Shown: positions 52,903 through 62,107, counted from the stretch's first letter. The stretch: 64,000 bases of DNA from Gemmatimonadaceae bacterium (GCA_036003045.1 DASYSS010000017.1:62001-126000), one strand, 5' to 3'. Numbers and translations: made by a program. The notes: a model not told the origin generated them from the sequence alone.

Positions 52903-54041
52903 GGCTTGCGCTCCGTGTCAGCCGCGACCGCGCTGACTTTGACCGGCGTCTTCTCCGAGATGCCGCGCGCCGCGCCGAGCAGGATCGTGTCGCCCGGTTG
53001 CACGCCGCTCTTGATCTCGACCGTCTCCGTGGCCGCGTCGCGAATCCCCAACTCCACCTCTGTCTTCGTCACGAGGCCGTTCCTAATCTGCATCACGAAC
53101 GGTTTCAACCCGCTCTCGTCCACCGCCGCCGTCGGCACGACCGGCGCCTTGCGCACTTCGCTCGCCACGTGGCCGTCGGCGAAGAGGCCGCCCACCAAAG
53201 CGTTGTTCTCGTTGGGCAGCGAGACGATGATGCGCACCTGGCGCGTCGCCGGATCGGCCACCGGATTGATGTTGGCGATGTGGCCGGTGAACGCGCGGTT
53301 CGGATAGCCGTTGACGGTGAAATCCACCGGCGCGCCGACGTGAACCGCGGAGAGTTGATCCGCCGGCACCGACGCCTCGAGCCGCATCGTCGCCGGATTC
53401 ACGATCACGTACAGGGCGCCGCCCGGCTGCACGACGTCGCCCGCGCTCACCTGCCGCGCGCTGACGATGCCGGTGAACGGTGCGACGATCGTCGCCTTGC
53501 TCAGCTGCTTGTTCGCGTTGGCGAGAATCGACTTCGCGTTCGCCAGCTGGGCCTGCGCCGCCGACAGCTGGTTCTGCGACATCTCGAGGTCGCGATCGGC
53601 GATCGCGCCGGCCTTGAGCAGCGCCGTGTTGCGATCGACCTGCCGCTTGTCGAGATCGACCGTGTTTTGGGCCGTGGTCGCCGCGGCCTGCGCCGACAAC
53701 ACGGACTCCTGGAGCGTCGCGTCGTCGATGCGCGCCAGCGTCTGGCCGCGCGAGACGCGCTGTCCCGCTTCGGCGAACGTTTGGAGAATCGTTCCGCCGA
53801 CTTCGGCCCGCACGTTCGCCTGCTCCTCGGGCTGCAGCGTGCCCGAAATCGCCGGACCCGAACGCAGCTGCTCGCCCTTCACGACCGCGATGTTCTCGGG
53901 ACCGACGAGCATCGCCGGCGGCGTCGTCGCCGCCTTGCTTGCCGGTGCGCCTTTGCACCCCACCACTACGAGCGCCAAGGACAACACCGCGGGGGTGAGG
54001 GTGGTTAGACCGCGGCGCGTAGCGCTCTTCTTTCGGTTCAT
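52899..54041 (-). CDS. RND periplasmic adaptor (membrane-fusion) lipoprotein
   Basis: 380 residues from the ATG at 54041, overlapping the channel gene stop. Lipobox VVVGCKG near residue 30. Adaptor layout: lipoyl half GTLQPEEQANVRAEVGGTI, alpha-hairpin TTAQNTVDLDKRQVDRNTALLKAGAIADRDLEMSQ to ANKQLSKATI, second lipoyl half APFTGIVSARQVSAGDVV, beta-barrel and membrane-proximal domains. Bridges the inner-membrane permease to the outer-membrane channel. ATGA overlaps on both sides ensure stoichiometric synthesis. Confidence 0.95.
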   Translation of the reverse strand: MNRKKSATRRGLTTLTPAVLSLALVVVGCKGAPASKAATTPPAMLVGPENIAVVKGEQLRSGPAISGTLQPEEQANVRAEVGGTILQTFAEAGQRVSRGQTLARIDDATLQESVLSAQAAATTAQNTVDLDKRQVDRNTALLKAGAIADRDLEMSQNQLSAAQAQLANAKSILANANKQLSKATIVAPFTGIVSARQVSAGDVVQPGGALYVIVNPATMRLEASVPADQLSAVHVGAPVDFTVNGYPNRAFTGHIANINPVADPATRQVRIIVSLPNENNALVGGLFADGHVASEVRKAPVVPTAAVDESGLKPFVMQIRNGLVTKTEVELGIRDAATETVEIKSGVQPGDTILLGAARGISEKTPVKVSAVAADTERKP

Positions 54042-55726
54042 GGCTGAATGCTCCCTGGGGGGGGGGGTCCACCGGCGCCACTGGTCGAGCGCGCGGCTTG
54101 ATTTGCCGAGTTGGTTTGTTGTTGTGATTGATTCAACTGCTGTTGTTGCTGCTGCGCGTTGGCGTTCTGCCCCGAGACCGCACCGGTGCCGGTTTGCTGG
54201 ATCGGGAGGTCGCGCAGCAGCGCGAGTCGGACGCGCGCGACGGCGAGATTCCGCGCCGCCATCGCCCGGTTCGCCAGCGACTGCTCCAGCAGCAGTCGCG
54301 ACTGCGTGAGATCCGTTTGCGTCGAGATCCCCTCGCGGAACCGCACTTCGTCGATCGCGTAGGTCTTCTGCGCCTGTTCGGCGGTGCCCTTGCTCGCTTC
54401 CCACGTCGACTGCGCTTCGGCCAGCTGGTTCAGCGCGACGCGTGTGTCGAGCGCCGCGAACTGGCGCGTTTGCTCACGCTGCGCGCGCGCCTGCCGCAAC
54501 CCCGCCTCCGCGATCAACTGGTCGCCCTTGATCCGCCCGCCGTCGAGAATCGGAAAGCTGGTCTGAAGACCGACCGTCCAGTTGTTGACGCCGAAGTTGG
54601 AGCTCGGGAAGAGTTGCTGCGGGAAGTAGAGCCGCTGGAACGCCGACACGATCGCCAGCGTCGGAATCCGCTCCGCGCGCGCGACTTTGATCTGCGCTTC
54701 CGACGCACGCACCGCCTCGTCGAGTTCGCGAACCGGCGCGCGGCCCGAGACCGACGTGTCGACGGCCGCCGACGCGATCGACGGAAGGTTCGGACCCTGC
54801 GGCGTCTCGATCTGCGTCGTGAGCGACACGACGTTGTCGAGCGGCATGTTGAGCAGCTGCTTCAACCGGAGATACGCGACCTCGCGGTTCGACCGCGCCT
54901 GAATCGCGACGGGCAGCTGGTTGTCACGCGTCACCTGCGCACGCAGCAGATCGTACTCCGCGGCGTTGCCGACTTGCCGCGCGACTCGCGTCTGCGCGAG
55001 CACGACTTCCGTCTGCGCGACCGATGAATCGGCGATCGCCACGAGCTGGTCGGCGAGCGCGGCGTCGTAGTACGCCGACGTCACGTCGAGCGCCGTCTGC
55101 GCGCGCTGCGCCGAGACTTCGATGTTCGCCGACGAGAGCTGCGCGTTCGCCGCGTCGGCCTGCGCCGTGATGCGGCCGCCGGTGTAGACGTTCTGCGAGA
55201 AATTGAGTCCGACCGTCCATTGGTTCTTCGCGCCGAAGCTCGTCTTGCTCAGATCGAAGCCCACGCCCGAGGTGGACGATTGGCAGCTCGCCGATTGGGC
55301 CAGCGCGGCAAGGCGCTGGTCCGGCGTGGCGTTGGCCGGAATGTTCGGCGCGCAGAGCGCTTGCAGCTGCGGCTTGGTCGTGTCCACCGGCGTGGCGGTG
55401 CCGGAGAAGCTCGAGAACTGCGACTCGAGCGTCTTGTTGTACGCGGCCGACGCGTTCAGTTGCGGAAAGAACTGGCTGCGCGCCTGATAACGCTGCCCCG
55501 TCGCGCGAACGACGTTCGAGCGCGCGACCTCGATGGTCGGACTCTGTGCCTCCGCCAGCCGCAGCGCGTCGTCGAGTGAGAGCCGAACGGTGGCTCCGAC
55601 GGCCGCGCCTGCGGCTGGGGAAGTGGGGGAAGTCGGTTGTTGTGCGACGAGCGGAACGGCGCAGACGAGCGCCGTGGCGAGCGTCAACGACGCCCGCGCG
55701 AAGCGGATATGTCCTTCGGTCTTCAT
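54038..55726 (-). CDS. TolC-type outer-membrane efflux channel
   Basis: 562 residues from the ATG at 55726 (MKTEGHIRFARASLTLATALVCAVPLVAQ signal peptide); an ATG at 55750 is also possible. Two OEP repeats: LSLDDALRLAEAQSPTIEVARSN, YQARSQFFPQLNASAAYNK; later RIPTLAIVSAFQRLYFP and TDLTQSRLLLEQSLANRAMAARNLAVARVRLA. An insertion with two cysteines (LCAPNI, ASCQSS) lies near residue 130-155. The C-terminus is low-complexity: Gln-rich (QQQQQQLNQSQQQ), then GGPPPPGSIQP, encoded across an 11-base homopolymer just before the stop. Second gene of the efflux operon, 33 bp after the TetR stop. Confidence 0.93.
   Translation of the reverse strand: MKTEGHIRFARASLTLATALVCAVPLVAQQPTSPTSPAAGAAVGATVRLSLDDALRLAEAQSPTIEVARSNVVRATGQRYQARSQFFPQLNASAAYNKTLESQFSSFSGTATPVDTTKPQLQALCAPNIPANATPDQRLAALAQSASCQSSTSGVGFDLSKTSFGAKNQWTVGLNFSQNVYTGGRITAQADAANAQLSSANIEVSAQRAQTALDVTSAYYDAALADQLVAIADSSVAQTEVVLAQTRVARQVGNAAEYDLLRAQVTRDNQLPVAIQARSNREVAYLRLKQLLNMPLDNVVSLTTQIETPQGPNLPSIASAAVDTSVSGRAPVRELDEAVRASEAQIKVARAERIPTLAIVSAFQRLYFPQQLFPSSNFGVNNWTVGLQTSFPILDGGRIKGDQLIAEAGLRQARAQREQTRQFAALDTRVALNQLAEAQSTWEASKGTAEQAQKTYAIDEVRFREGISTQTDLTQSRLLLEQSLANRAMAARNLAVARVRLALLRDLPIQQTGTGAVSGQNANAQQQQQQLNQSQQQTNSANQAARSTSGAGGPPPPGSIQP
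54057..54067. repeat. Poly-G(11)/C(11) homopolymer at the end of the channel gene
   Basis: Eleven consecutive Gs on the plus strand (Cs on the coding strand) encode PPP(P) in the channel's last residues, 17-27 bases before the adaptor start. A run of this length is prone to slippage. A one-base change would move the channel's stop and break the ATGA overlap with the adaptor gene. Confidence 0.85.
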
Positions 55727-55759
55727 GGGACTCGGTGGGTAAGAAGTCATGCGAGCGCG

Positions 55760-56371
55760 TCAGTCTCCGGCGGCTGACCGCGCGACTTGCAGTGGGCGCG
55801 CCCGGTCGATGCCGAGCGCGCGGACGACGATTCCTACGTATTTCGCGGCGGCTTCTGATTCAGGCTCGGGGAAGACGTGCTCCATCATGTCGCGACAGAT
55901 CGCGTCGCCGAACATCGCGCTCATGAGCATCGCGCGGACGGTTTCGACGTCGACGTCTCGGTCGGCCCAGCCGCGGTCCTGGAGCCGTCGCATGTAGTTC
56001 GAGAGAATCCTTCCGGCGCACGTCGGGCCTTCGCACATCGTTACCGCGGCCCCGGGTCGTTCCTCCGCCTCGCCAACCGACGTCCGGATGATCGCACGGT
56101 TCTCCCTGAGGTGGCCCAGGACTCGGCGAACCCACTCGGTCAGTTCTTTCACCGGGTCGACCGGTTCGTCGGGGAGCTCGGGGATCGGAGTTTGAGCGTT
56201 GTGAGCAGCCATCAACGCTTCGAACAGAGCGGCCTTGGAGCCGAACGTTCGGAAGAGCGTGACCTCGTTGACGTCGGCTTCGATCGCGATGAGGCGCGTC
56301 GTCGCGCCCCGGAAGCCGTGCTGGGCATAGACTCGCGTCGCGGCTTCGAGGATGCGGGCTCGGATATCCAT
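55760..56371 (-). CDS. TetR-family repressor of the efflux operon
   Basis: 203 residues from the ATG at 56371. N-terminal TetR helix-turn-helix: RARILEAATRVYAQHGFRGATTRLIAIEADVNEVTLFRTFGSKAALFEAL. The C-terminal ligand domain is all-helical (DPVKELTEWVRRVLGHLRENRAII, DVETVRAMLMSAMFGDAICRDMMEHVF) with cysteines in MCEGPTCAG. It heads the operon with the TolC, adaptor and RND genes, the classical arrangement for autogenous control of a drug-efflux pump. A palindrome fit to be its operator lies 33 bp upstream. Confidence 0.94.
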   Translation of the reverse strand: MDIRARILEAATRVYAQHGFRGATTRLIAIEADVNEVTLFRTFGSKAALFEALMAAHNAQTPIPELPDEPVDPVKELTEWVRRVLGHLRENRAIIRTSVGEAEERPGAAVTMCEGPTCAGRILSNYMRRLQDRGWADRDVDVETVRAMLMSAMFGDAICRDMMEHVFPEPESEAAAKYVGIVVRALGIDRARPLQVARSAAGD

Positions 56372-56403
56372 GGCGAGGATCCTAAGGCCGCTCCGGTTGC
56401 GAT

Positions 56404-56419
56404 GCAAGTACCTACTTGC
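56404..56419. promoter_or_regulatory. Putative TetR operator palindrome
   Basis: GCAAGTACCTACTTGC: two perfect 7-base half-sites (GCAAGTA / TACTTGC) with a 2-base centre. It lies 33 bp upstream of the repressor's ATG at 56371. Size and position fit an AcrR-type operator overlapping the promoter. Confidence 0.65.
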
Positions 56420-56641
56420 TTCGAGTCCGATACATCGGAACCCGATTCCCGCCCTCGACAGGACCGAACGGCAAACGCTCCAAACGGCGAGAGGGCGGCA
56501 AAAGCGAGTCGATCCCCCGATTCGCTCCTACCGCCCTCGTCGCCGTCTGGCGATCTAGCCCTTAACTGCCTTCGCTCGTGGGCCCGTTGGCCCTACCCGC
56601 AACTTCGCTCTTGGGCTTCTTCGCTCTTGGGCTCTTTCGCC

Positions 56642-57298
56642 CTACGGTTTCTTCTTCGCCGAATCCGTCGTCGCCGCTCCCGCGAGCTTCGACTGGATCG
56701 ACTGTGCCTTCTCGAGGTGCGCCTGGATCGTCGGCTGCGCCTTCGTGATCAGCGCCTTGAGGGACGTGTCCTGAGCCGCGCTGCCCGCAGTCTGCAGAAG
56801 GTTCAGCACCGACTGGTGCACCGCGACTTCGTTGTCGATGTAGGCCTTGTCCCAGTCCTTGCCCTTCGGCATCGACGTCAGGTTGTCGTGCATCTTGGCG
56901 GAAGCCGTCGCGAGCGTGTCGTTCGACGGCGCCTGCGGCGCGAGGTTCTCCTTCTTCGCCAGATCCTGTCCCGCGACGCGGAGCTTGTGATGGTCGCGCT
57001 CCATGTCGCGCCCGAATTCCTTCACCGCCGCGCTCGTGGCCTTCGTCGACGCCAGCTTGCCCATCGCGCTGTCGCCCGCGTTCGCTTCGTCGAGCAGCGC
57101 GACGATGTTGACGTCGGTCAGCGTCGCCGTCGCAGCAGCTGTCGTGTCGGTCGTCGGCGTCGCCGCCGCCGGCTTCGCCGTCGTGTCCATCGCGGCGAGC
57201 GTATCAGAATTCCTTGCACTCTTGGTGCACGCCGCCGCTACCACGGCCAGTGCGCACGCGCTGATGATTGCCATGCTTCGAGCAGGGCGTTTCGACAT
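56642..57298 (-). CDS. DUF4142 lipoprotein
   Basis: 218 residues from the ATG at 57298. Lipobox AAACTKS near residue 24, then a Thr/Ala-rich linker (AKPAAATPTTDTTAAAT). DUF4142 (ferritin-like helical) body: VNIVALLDEANAGDSAMGKLASTKATSAAVKEFGRDMERDHHKLR, then MPKGKDWDKAYIDNEVAVHQSVLNLLQ. The acidic/His pattern (MERDHH, NEVAVHQ) might bind metal. Common periplasmic family of unknown, stress-linked role. Downstream, at 56603-56634, two copies of TTCGCTCTTGGGCTTC-like sequence stand in tandem. Confidence 0.92.
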   Translation of the reverse strand: MSKRPARSMAIISACALAVVAAACTKSARNSDTLAAMDTTAKPAAATPTTDTTAAATATLTDVNIVALLDEANAGDSAMGKLASTKATSAAVKEFGRDMERDHHKLRVAGQDLAKKENLAPQAPSNDTLATASAKMHDNLTSMPKGKDWDKAYIDNEVAVHQSVLNLLQTAGSAAQDTSLKALITKAQPTIQAHLEKAQSIQSKLAGAATTDSAKKKP

Positions 57299-57394
57299 GG
57301 GTTCCTCCGCACGGTTGAGACGCCCCGGGCTCTCCAGGGCCGCCTCCACCATTGGCAAGATCCGTACGCACCGCTCCGGTCGGGCCGATCGAAC

Positions 57395-57451
57395 CGGTCC
57401 GCATGCGTGCTCGACTGTATTTCCCGGTCCTCACGCGTGCTCGACCGTATT
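57395..57451. repeat. 30-bp-period direct repeat upstream of the DUF4142 gene
   Basis: GCGTGCTCGACTGTATT (57405-57421) and GCGTGCTCGACCGTATT (57435-57451) differ at one base and are 30 bp apart, with flanking CGGTCC also repeated. It lies 100-150 bp upstream of the DUF4142 ATG, between it and the end of the second RND permease. It may be a paired regulator site or a small duplication. Confidence 0.55.
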
Positions 57452-57469
57452 CGAGTTCGCTAAACCGCC

Positions 57470-60400
57470 TCAGTCACCGGGCTCAGGCACGGCTTCGGGC
57501 AGATGCGCGCTCGCGCGTCGGCCGAATCGCGCGAGCGTTCGCTCCCGCCACTCGTCGAGAATCTCGTAAACGGTCGGAATCACGACGAGGGTGAGCACGG
57601 TCGACGTGATCACGCCGCCGATCACCGCGCGGCCGAGCGGCGCGCGAAAGTCGGCGCCTTCGCCGAGTCCCATCGCGACGGGGACCATGCCGGCGATGAG
57701 TGCGAGCGTCGTCATGAGAATCGGGCGGAGCCTTATTCGGCCCGCCTCGATCAACGCGGCGCGTCGATCGAGGCCGCGTCCCGTGTGCGACCACTTCGCG
57801 AAGTCGATCAGCAGAATCGCATTCTTCGCGACGATGCCCATCAACAGGATCACACCGATCAGACTCATGAGGTTCAGCGTATCGCGCGTCACGATGAGCG
57901 CGAGCACGACGCCGATCAGCGACAGCGGCAGCGATACGAGGATTGCCAGTGGATCGAGGAACGATCCGAACTGCACGACGAGAATCAGATACATCAGCAT
58001 CACCGCGACGCCGAGGGCGATGAAGATGTTGCTGAACACCTCGTTTTGGCTTTCCGTCTCGCCCCCCAGCGAGATGTGGTATCCGGAGGGCAGCGACAAC
58101 CGGTTCACGGCCTGCGTCACGCTACGCGACACGTTGCCGAGCGACGCGCCCTCCACGTTCGCGCCGATCGTCACCACGCGTTCGCGCTGGTAGTGGTCGA
58201 TCTGCGACGGCCCGGTACTCGGTGTGATGTCCGCGATCTGCCGAAGCGGTACGTACGCCGGCATCCCCGTGCCGGGCGTGCCGGCCTGTGCGGGTGTGAC
58301 GAGTACCGGCAGTGCCCCGAGGTCCGCGGCATTTTCGCGCGCCGACGGCACGAGCCGAACGTGCACGTAGCGCGAAATCCCCGCGGGATCGACCCACGTT
58401 CCAGCGTCCACGCCAGCGAACGCGAACCGCAGTGACGACGCGAGCTGACTCACGCTCACGCCGAGCGTGCCGGCAAGGCCGCGATTGACGCGCACGTTGA
58501 ACTCGGGCTTCTGCCCCTTCGTCGAGAGACCGACGTCGACCGCGCCCGGCACGCCCGACACGATCTTCGCGATCTGTGCCGCATAGCTGTTGAGAACGGC
58601 CAGATCGGGACCGCGCAGCTGCAACTGCAACTGTTTCTGCGCTCCGCCGAATCCCGACGCGAACGTGAACGCCGTCGCGCCGCCGACTTGCCGCATCTCG
58701 GTGCGCAGAATCTGCCCGAGCTCGTCTTGGCTCATTGCCCGCTCTTTCTTGGGCTTGAGGCGGACGTAGACCGTGGCGTTGTCCGCTTCGGAAGATCCGC
58801 TCGTGCTGCCCACCGTCGTGTACGTGTAAGCGACCTCCGAACGCGCCCGGATCATGCGCGCGATTTCCTCGGCCTTGAGCGAGGTATAGTCGAGGTTGGA
58901 CCCGGGCGGCGTTTCGATCGCGATGTTCAATTCGCTCTGATCGGTCACCGGCACGAACGCGAAGCCGCCGATCAGAACCTGCAGCGCGATCGCGAAGATG
59001 AACGACGCGGCGGCCAGGGCGACCATGGTCCAGCGGTGGTCGAGCGCCCACGCGATGACCGATTTGTAGCGATCGGCCTGGCGATCGAACCACATGTTGA
59101 AGCGGTCGAGCGCTCGCGCGATCGGATTGCGCCGCTCATGCGCCTCGAGCTGCGGATCGGGCCAGTATGCCGAGAGCATCGGGTCGAGCGAGAACGACAC
59201 GAAGAGCGACACGAGCACCGCGGCCGCGATCGTCAGCGCGAACGGCTTGAACCACTGCCCCGCGACGCCGGGCATGAAACCGACGGGCACGAACACGGCG
59301 ACGATCGAAAACGTCGTCGCGGCGACGGCGAGGCCGATCTCGTCGGTTCCTTCGTGCGCCGCGGCCATGTGGTCGGCGCCCATCTCGACGTGTCGCACGA
59401 TGTTCTCTCGCACGACGATGGCGTCGTCGATCAGAATGCCGATCGCCAGCGACAGCCCGAGCAACGACATCGTGTTGAGCGTGAAGCCGAGCATCAGCAG
59501 CGGCACGAACGCCGAGAGCACCGATACCGGCAGCGCAAGACCGGTGATCACCGTCGAGCGCCACGAGTTCAGGAAAAGGAACACCACGAGGACCGTGAGA
59601 AGCGCGCCTTCGACGAGCGCCTCCTGGACGTTGCGCACGGAGTTGCGGACGCGCACACCGGCGTCGCGCACGATCTCGATCCGCGTTCCCGGCGGCATCA
59701 GGCGCTGCAAGCTGTCGACTCGCGCCCTCACGCGGGTCGCAACCGCGGTCGTGCTGTACTCGCGCGATTTCACGATGTCGAGACCGATCGCCTGTCGTCC
59801 ACTGAAGTACGCCGCCGACAGCGGCTCGGCGGCGCCGGCTTCCACGTTCGCCACCTGGCCGAGGGTGACGAGTTGTCCGTTGCGCGCCGAAATGACGAGC
59901 GCCGAGAAATCCTCCGGCCGATCGAGCCGTCCTTCCAGTCGGATCGAGCGTTGCTGGAGCGCGCTGTTCACGTTGCCCACGGGCGCGGCGAGGTTCTGCG
60001 CGCGCAGCGCGGCCACGACCTGATCGATGCCCACGCCCAGCGACGCGAGATCGGTGGGGCGGACGTTGACGTTGAGCTGTGCGCTGTCGCCGCCGACAAC
60101 GTTCACCTGCGCGACGCCGGCGATCGCCCGCAATTCTCCGGCGATCGTCTGATCGGCGATCTGCGTGAGCTGCGGCGGCGACAGGACGCTCGACGTGATC
60201 GCCAGCGAGACGATCGGCAGCTGATTCGGATCGAAGCGCTGAATGATCGGCTCGATGATCTCGGCCGGAAGTTGAGCCCGCACCGCGGAGATGGCGTCGC
60301 GAATGTCCTGTGTCGCCTGGTCCACCGGCTTCGAGAACACGAACTGCACGATGATCTGCGCGAAGCCGTCCGTCGCCGTCGAGTTGATTTTGTCGACGCC

Positions 60401-60625
60401 GCTGATGCCGGAGATCTTGTCTTCGATACGTGTGAGGACTTCGCGCTCCACGACGTCCGGGGACGCGCCGGGGTACGCGATCGCCACGAACACGATCGGC
60501 GCGTCGATGGCGGGGAACTCGTCGGTGTCGAGCTTCGTCAGCGCGGCGAGGCCGAACACCACGAGCGCGATCATCGTCACTACGGTGACGATGGGCCGCC
60601 GGATCGCGAAGTCTGAGACGAACAT
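57470..60625 (-). CDS. Second RND efflux permease (HAE1/AcrB type)
   Basis: 1,051 residues, the normal family length. Start MFVSDFAIRRPIVTVVTMIAL, proton-relay Asp pair in [16 protein letters not shown], Lys in [17 protein letters not shown]. Strong similarity to the permease at 49612 in most segments ([31 protein letters not shown]). It has no adaptor or channel gene of its own. It may share those of the nearby operon, or work with the first permease in a mixed trimer, as MdtB and MdtC do. 70 bp follow the esterase-like gene, so the two could be in one transcript. Confidence 0.95.
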   Translation of the reverse strand: MFVSDFAIRRPIVTVVTMIALVVFGLAALTKLDTDEFPAIDAPIVFVAIAYPGASPDVVEREVLTRIEDKISGISGVDKINSTATDGFAQIIVQFVFSKPVDQATQDIRDAISAVRAQLPAEIIEPIIQRFDPNQLPIVSLAITSSVLSPPQLTQIADQTIAGELRAIAGVAQVNVVGGDSAQLNVNVRPTDLASLGVGIDQVVAALRAQNLAAPVGNVNSALQQRSIRLEGRLDRPEDFSALVISARNGQLVTLGQVANVEAGAAEPLSAAYFSGRQAIGLDIVKSREYSTTAVATRVRARVDSLQRLMPPGTRIEIVRDAGVRVRNSVRNVQEALVEGALLTVLVVFLFLNSWRSTVITGLALPVSVLSAFVPLLMLGFTLNTMSLLGLSLAIGILIDDAIVVRENIVRHVEMGADHMAAAHEGTDEIGLAVAATTFSIVAVFVPVGFMPGVAGQWFKPFALTIAAAVLVSLFVSFSLDPMLSAYWPDPQLEAHERRNPIARALDRFNMWFDRQADRYKSVIAWALDHRWTMVALAAASFIFAIALQVLIGGFAFVPVTDQSELNIAIETPPGSNLDYTSLKAEEIARMIRARSEVAYTYTTVGSTSGSSEADNATVYVRLKPKKERAMSQDELGQILRTEMRQVGGATAFTFASGFGGAQKQLQLQLRGPDLAVLNSYAAQIAKIVSGVPGAVDVGLSTKGQKPEFNVRVNRGLAGTLGVSVSQLASSLRFAFAGVDAGTWVDPAGISRYVHVRLVPSARENAADLGALPVLVTPAQAGTPGTGMPAYVPLRQIADITPSTGPSQIDHYQRERVVTIGANVEGASLGNVSRSVTQAVNRLSLPSGYHISLGGETESQNEVFSNIFIALGVAVMLMYLILVVQFGSFLDPLAILVSLPLSLIGVVLALIVTRDTLNLMSLIGVILLMGIVAKNAILLIDFAKWSHTGRGLDRRAALIEAGRIRLRPILMTTLALIAGMVPVAMGLGEGADFRAPLGRAVIGGVITSTVLTLVVIPTVYEILDEWRERTLARFGRRASAHLPEAVPEPGD

Positions 60626-60694
60626 GTCAGCGTCCTGAGTCGCAACATGGGTGCCCGGCGCCGCTCGCGACGGGCCGGCCCGACGCGCTCGGGA

Positions 60695-62107
60695 TCACTG
60701 ATGCACTGGTGTCGGCGTCCTCACGAAAACGATCGCGTCGAAGTTCGTCGGCAACTCGATCGTGGTTTCGAACGCTCCGGGTAACACCGGTGAATACAGC
60801 TCGTTGATGAGGCGCATTTGCCGCGGCCCGCGCAGCCACCCGCCGGCCTTGTCGCTCGGAAGATTCCGCGCGTCGAGCCAGAACGCGTCGCCCGAGGGGG
60901 ACGGCGCGCGATTCAGGACATCCTCGTACGAGTTTGGCGTGGGACGAGCCACACGCGTGTCGGAGAATCCCGGCTCTCCGCTGCCGCGTCCGCCGGAGCC
61001 GCGGTTCACCGATGGGACCCGCGCTCGAAGCATTCCCCCGCCGACCGCGAACGCGACGGGGCGGTAGGCGGCCGTAAGACGCTGGCCCAACGGGACGCCC
61101 GTTTGCACGGTGGTGCGCTCGAGCGTGAGACGTCCCATCTCTACGTCTCCGCCCCATAGCACGATGCGGCCCTGCGGCCCGAAGAGGTTCGCCAGGTACA
61201 TCACGTGTTCCGCGTTGCCTTCCTGTCGCGGCAGATGGCGAAGGCCGACCGCCACATGATGCTGGATGAGGCGCGCCATTTCCTCGGCGTACGCCAACTG
61301 CGCGGCGGCTCCCGCGCTTTTTGCACGAGCGCGTGCCGCAACCACGCTGTCGAGGGCGGCGCGCGTCGCCGGCGCGCAGGCATTCCAGAAGGAGCTATCC
61401 GCGGCGCGACCCTCGAGCCCGAAATGCGCCGACTCATTTTCCGCCACGCATGCGTAGCTGCGCGTCAGCCAACCGCGTGTGGCGACGTCGATCACCGAGT
61501 CGGGCAGCGTGACGATCGTCCGAACCGCGAGTTCGGCGGTCGGGATCTCGAATCCATAGAAGTCGATCTGCTTGTCGGAATGCAAATGATTCCAGTCGCG
61601 CAGGGCGTTCACGAACGCCACCATCTCGCGCGTATCGAATCGCCACGAGCCGAGCGCGCGCAGAAGACGCCGCACGTCGTTGGGGTTGCCCGGACCGCCG
61701 CGCACGTACCGATCGATCTCGAGGGCTTCGGGCATCGGAGCCTGAACGGCGACCGCCTTGAAGCCCGAATCCGAGAGCGCGACCAATGTGCGGCGCACGA
61801 CCTCCGGGAACTCCGCCGTTCCCTCAGTGAGCTCGCTGAGGCCGAGGATTCTCGCCCCGCTCGCGATCGCGGCGACCCCGCGCCGCTCGTCGGCCGAGGG
61901 CGTCGAATCGTGGAGCGCAATCGGCGCAGCGTGCGATTCGACCCACGCGAGCGCCGCGGTCGCTGAGTCGCTGAGCGCTGGAGGGGGTGCCGGTGGCGGT
62001 GGCGGCGGGTGGCTGCATGCCGCAGCGGCGAGTGACGCGGCGAGGGCAAGCTGGCTCACGCGATACAACATCGGAAAACCAGAACGGCGCGAGGTCGTGC
62101 GTGTCAT
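60695..62107 (-). CDS. Erythromycin-esterase-like lipoprotein lacking catalytic histidines
   Basis: 470 residues from the ATG at 62107 (62071 is possible). Lipobox AAACSH at Cys31, then a poly-Pro spacer. The body follows the erythromycin esterase family order: ARILGLSELTEGTAEFPEV, KAVAVQAPMPEALEID, FYGFEIPTAE, EEMARLIQHHVAVG and GPQGRIVLWGGDVEMGR. In active enzymes the first motif reads GE-x-T-H-G and the last W-x-H-N-x-H. Here Glu92 is kept, but the first His is Glu95, and WGGDVEMG has no histidine. So the fold is kept while the known chemistry should be absent. It lies beside efflux genes. Confidence 0.82.
   Translation of the reverse strand: MTRTTSRRSGFPMLYRVSQLALAASLAAAACSHPPPPPPAPPPALSDSATAALAWVESHAAPIALHDSTPSADERRGVAAIASGARILGLSELTEGTAEFPEVVRRTLVALSDSGFKAVAVQAPMPEALEIDRYVRGGPGNPNDVRRLLRALGSWRFDTREMVAFVNALRDWNHLHSDKQIDFYGFEIPTAELAVRTIVTLPDSVIDVATRGWLTRSYACVAENESAHFGLEGRAADSSFWNACAPATRAALDSVVAARARAKSAGAAAQLAYAEEMARLIQHHVAVGLRHLPRQEGNAEHVMYLANLFGPQGRIVLWGGDVEMGRLTLERTTVQTGVPLGQRLTAAYRPVAFAVGGGMLRARVPSVNRGSGGRGSGEPGFSDTRVARPTPNSYEDVLNRAPSPSGDAFWLDARNLPSDKAGGWLRGPRQMRLINELYSPVLPGAFETTIELPTNFDAIVFVRTPTPVHQ

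Noticed and set aside
58688..60616. A 642-codon plus-strand open frame opposite the second RND permease
   Set aside because: Same reasoning; codon-complement artefact.
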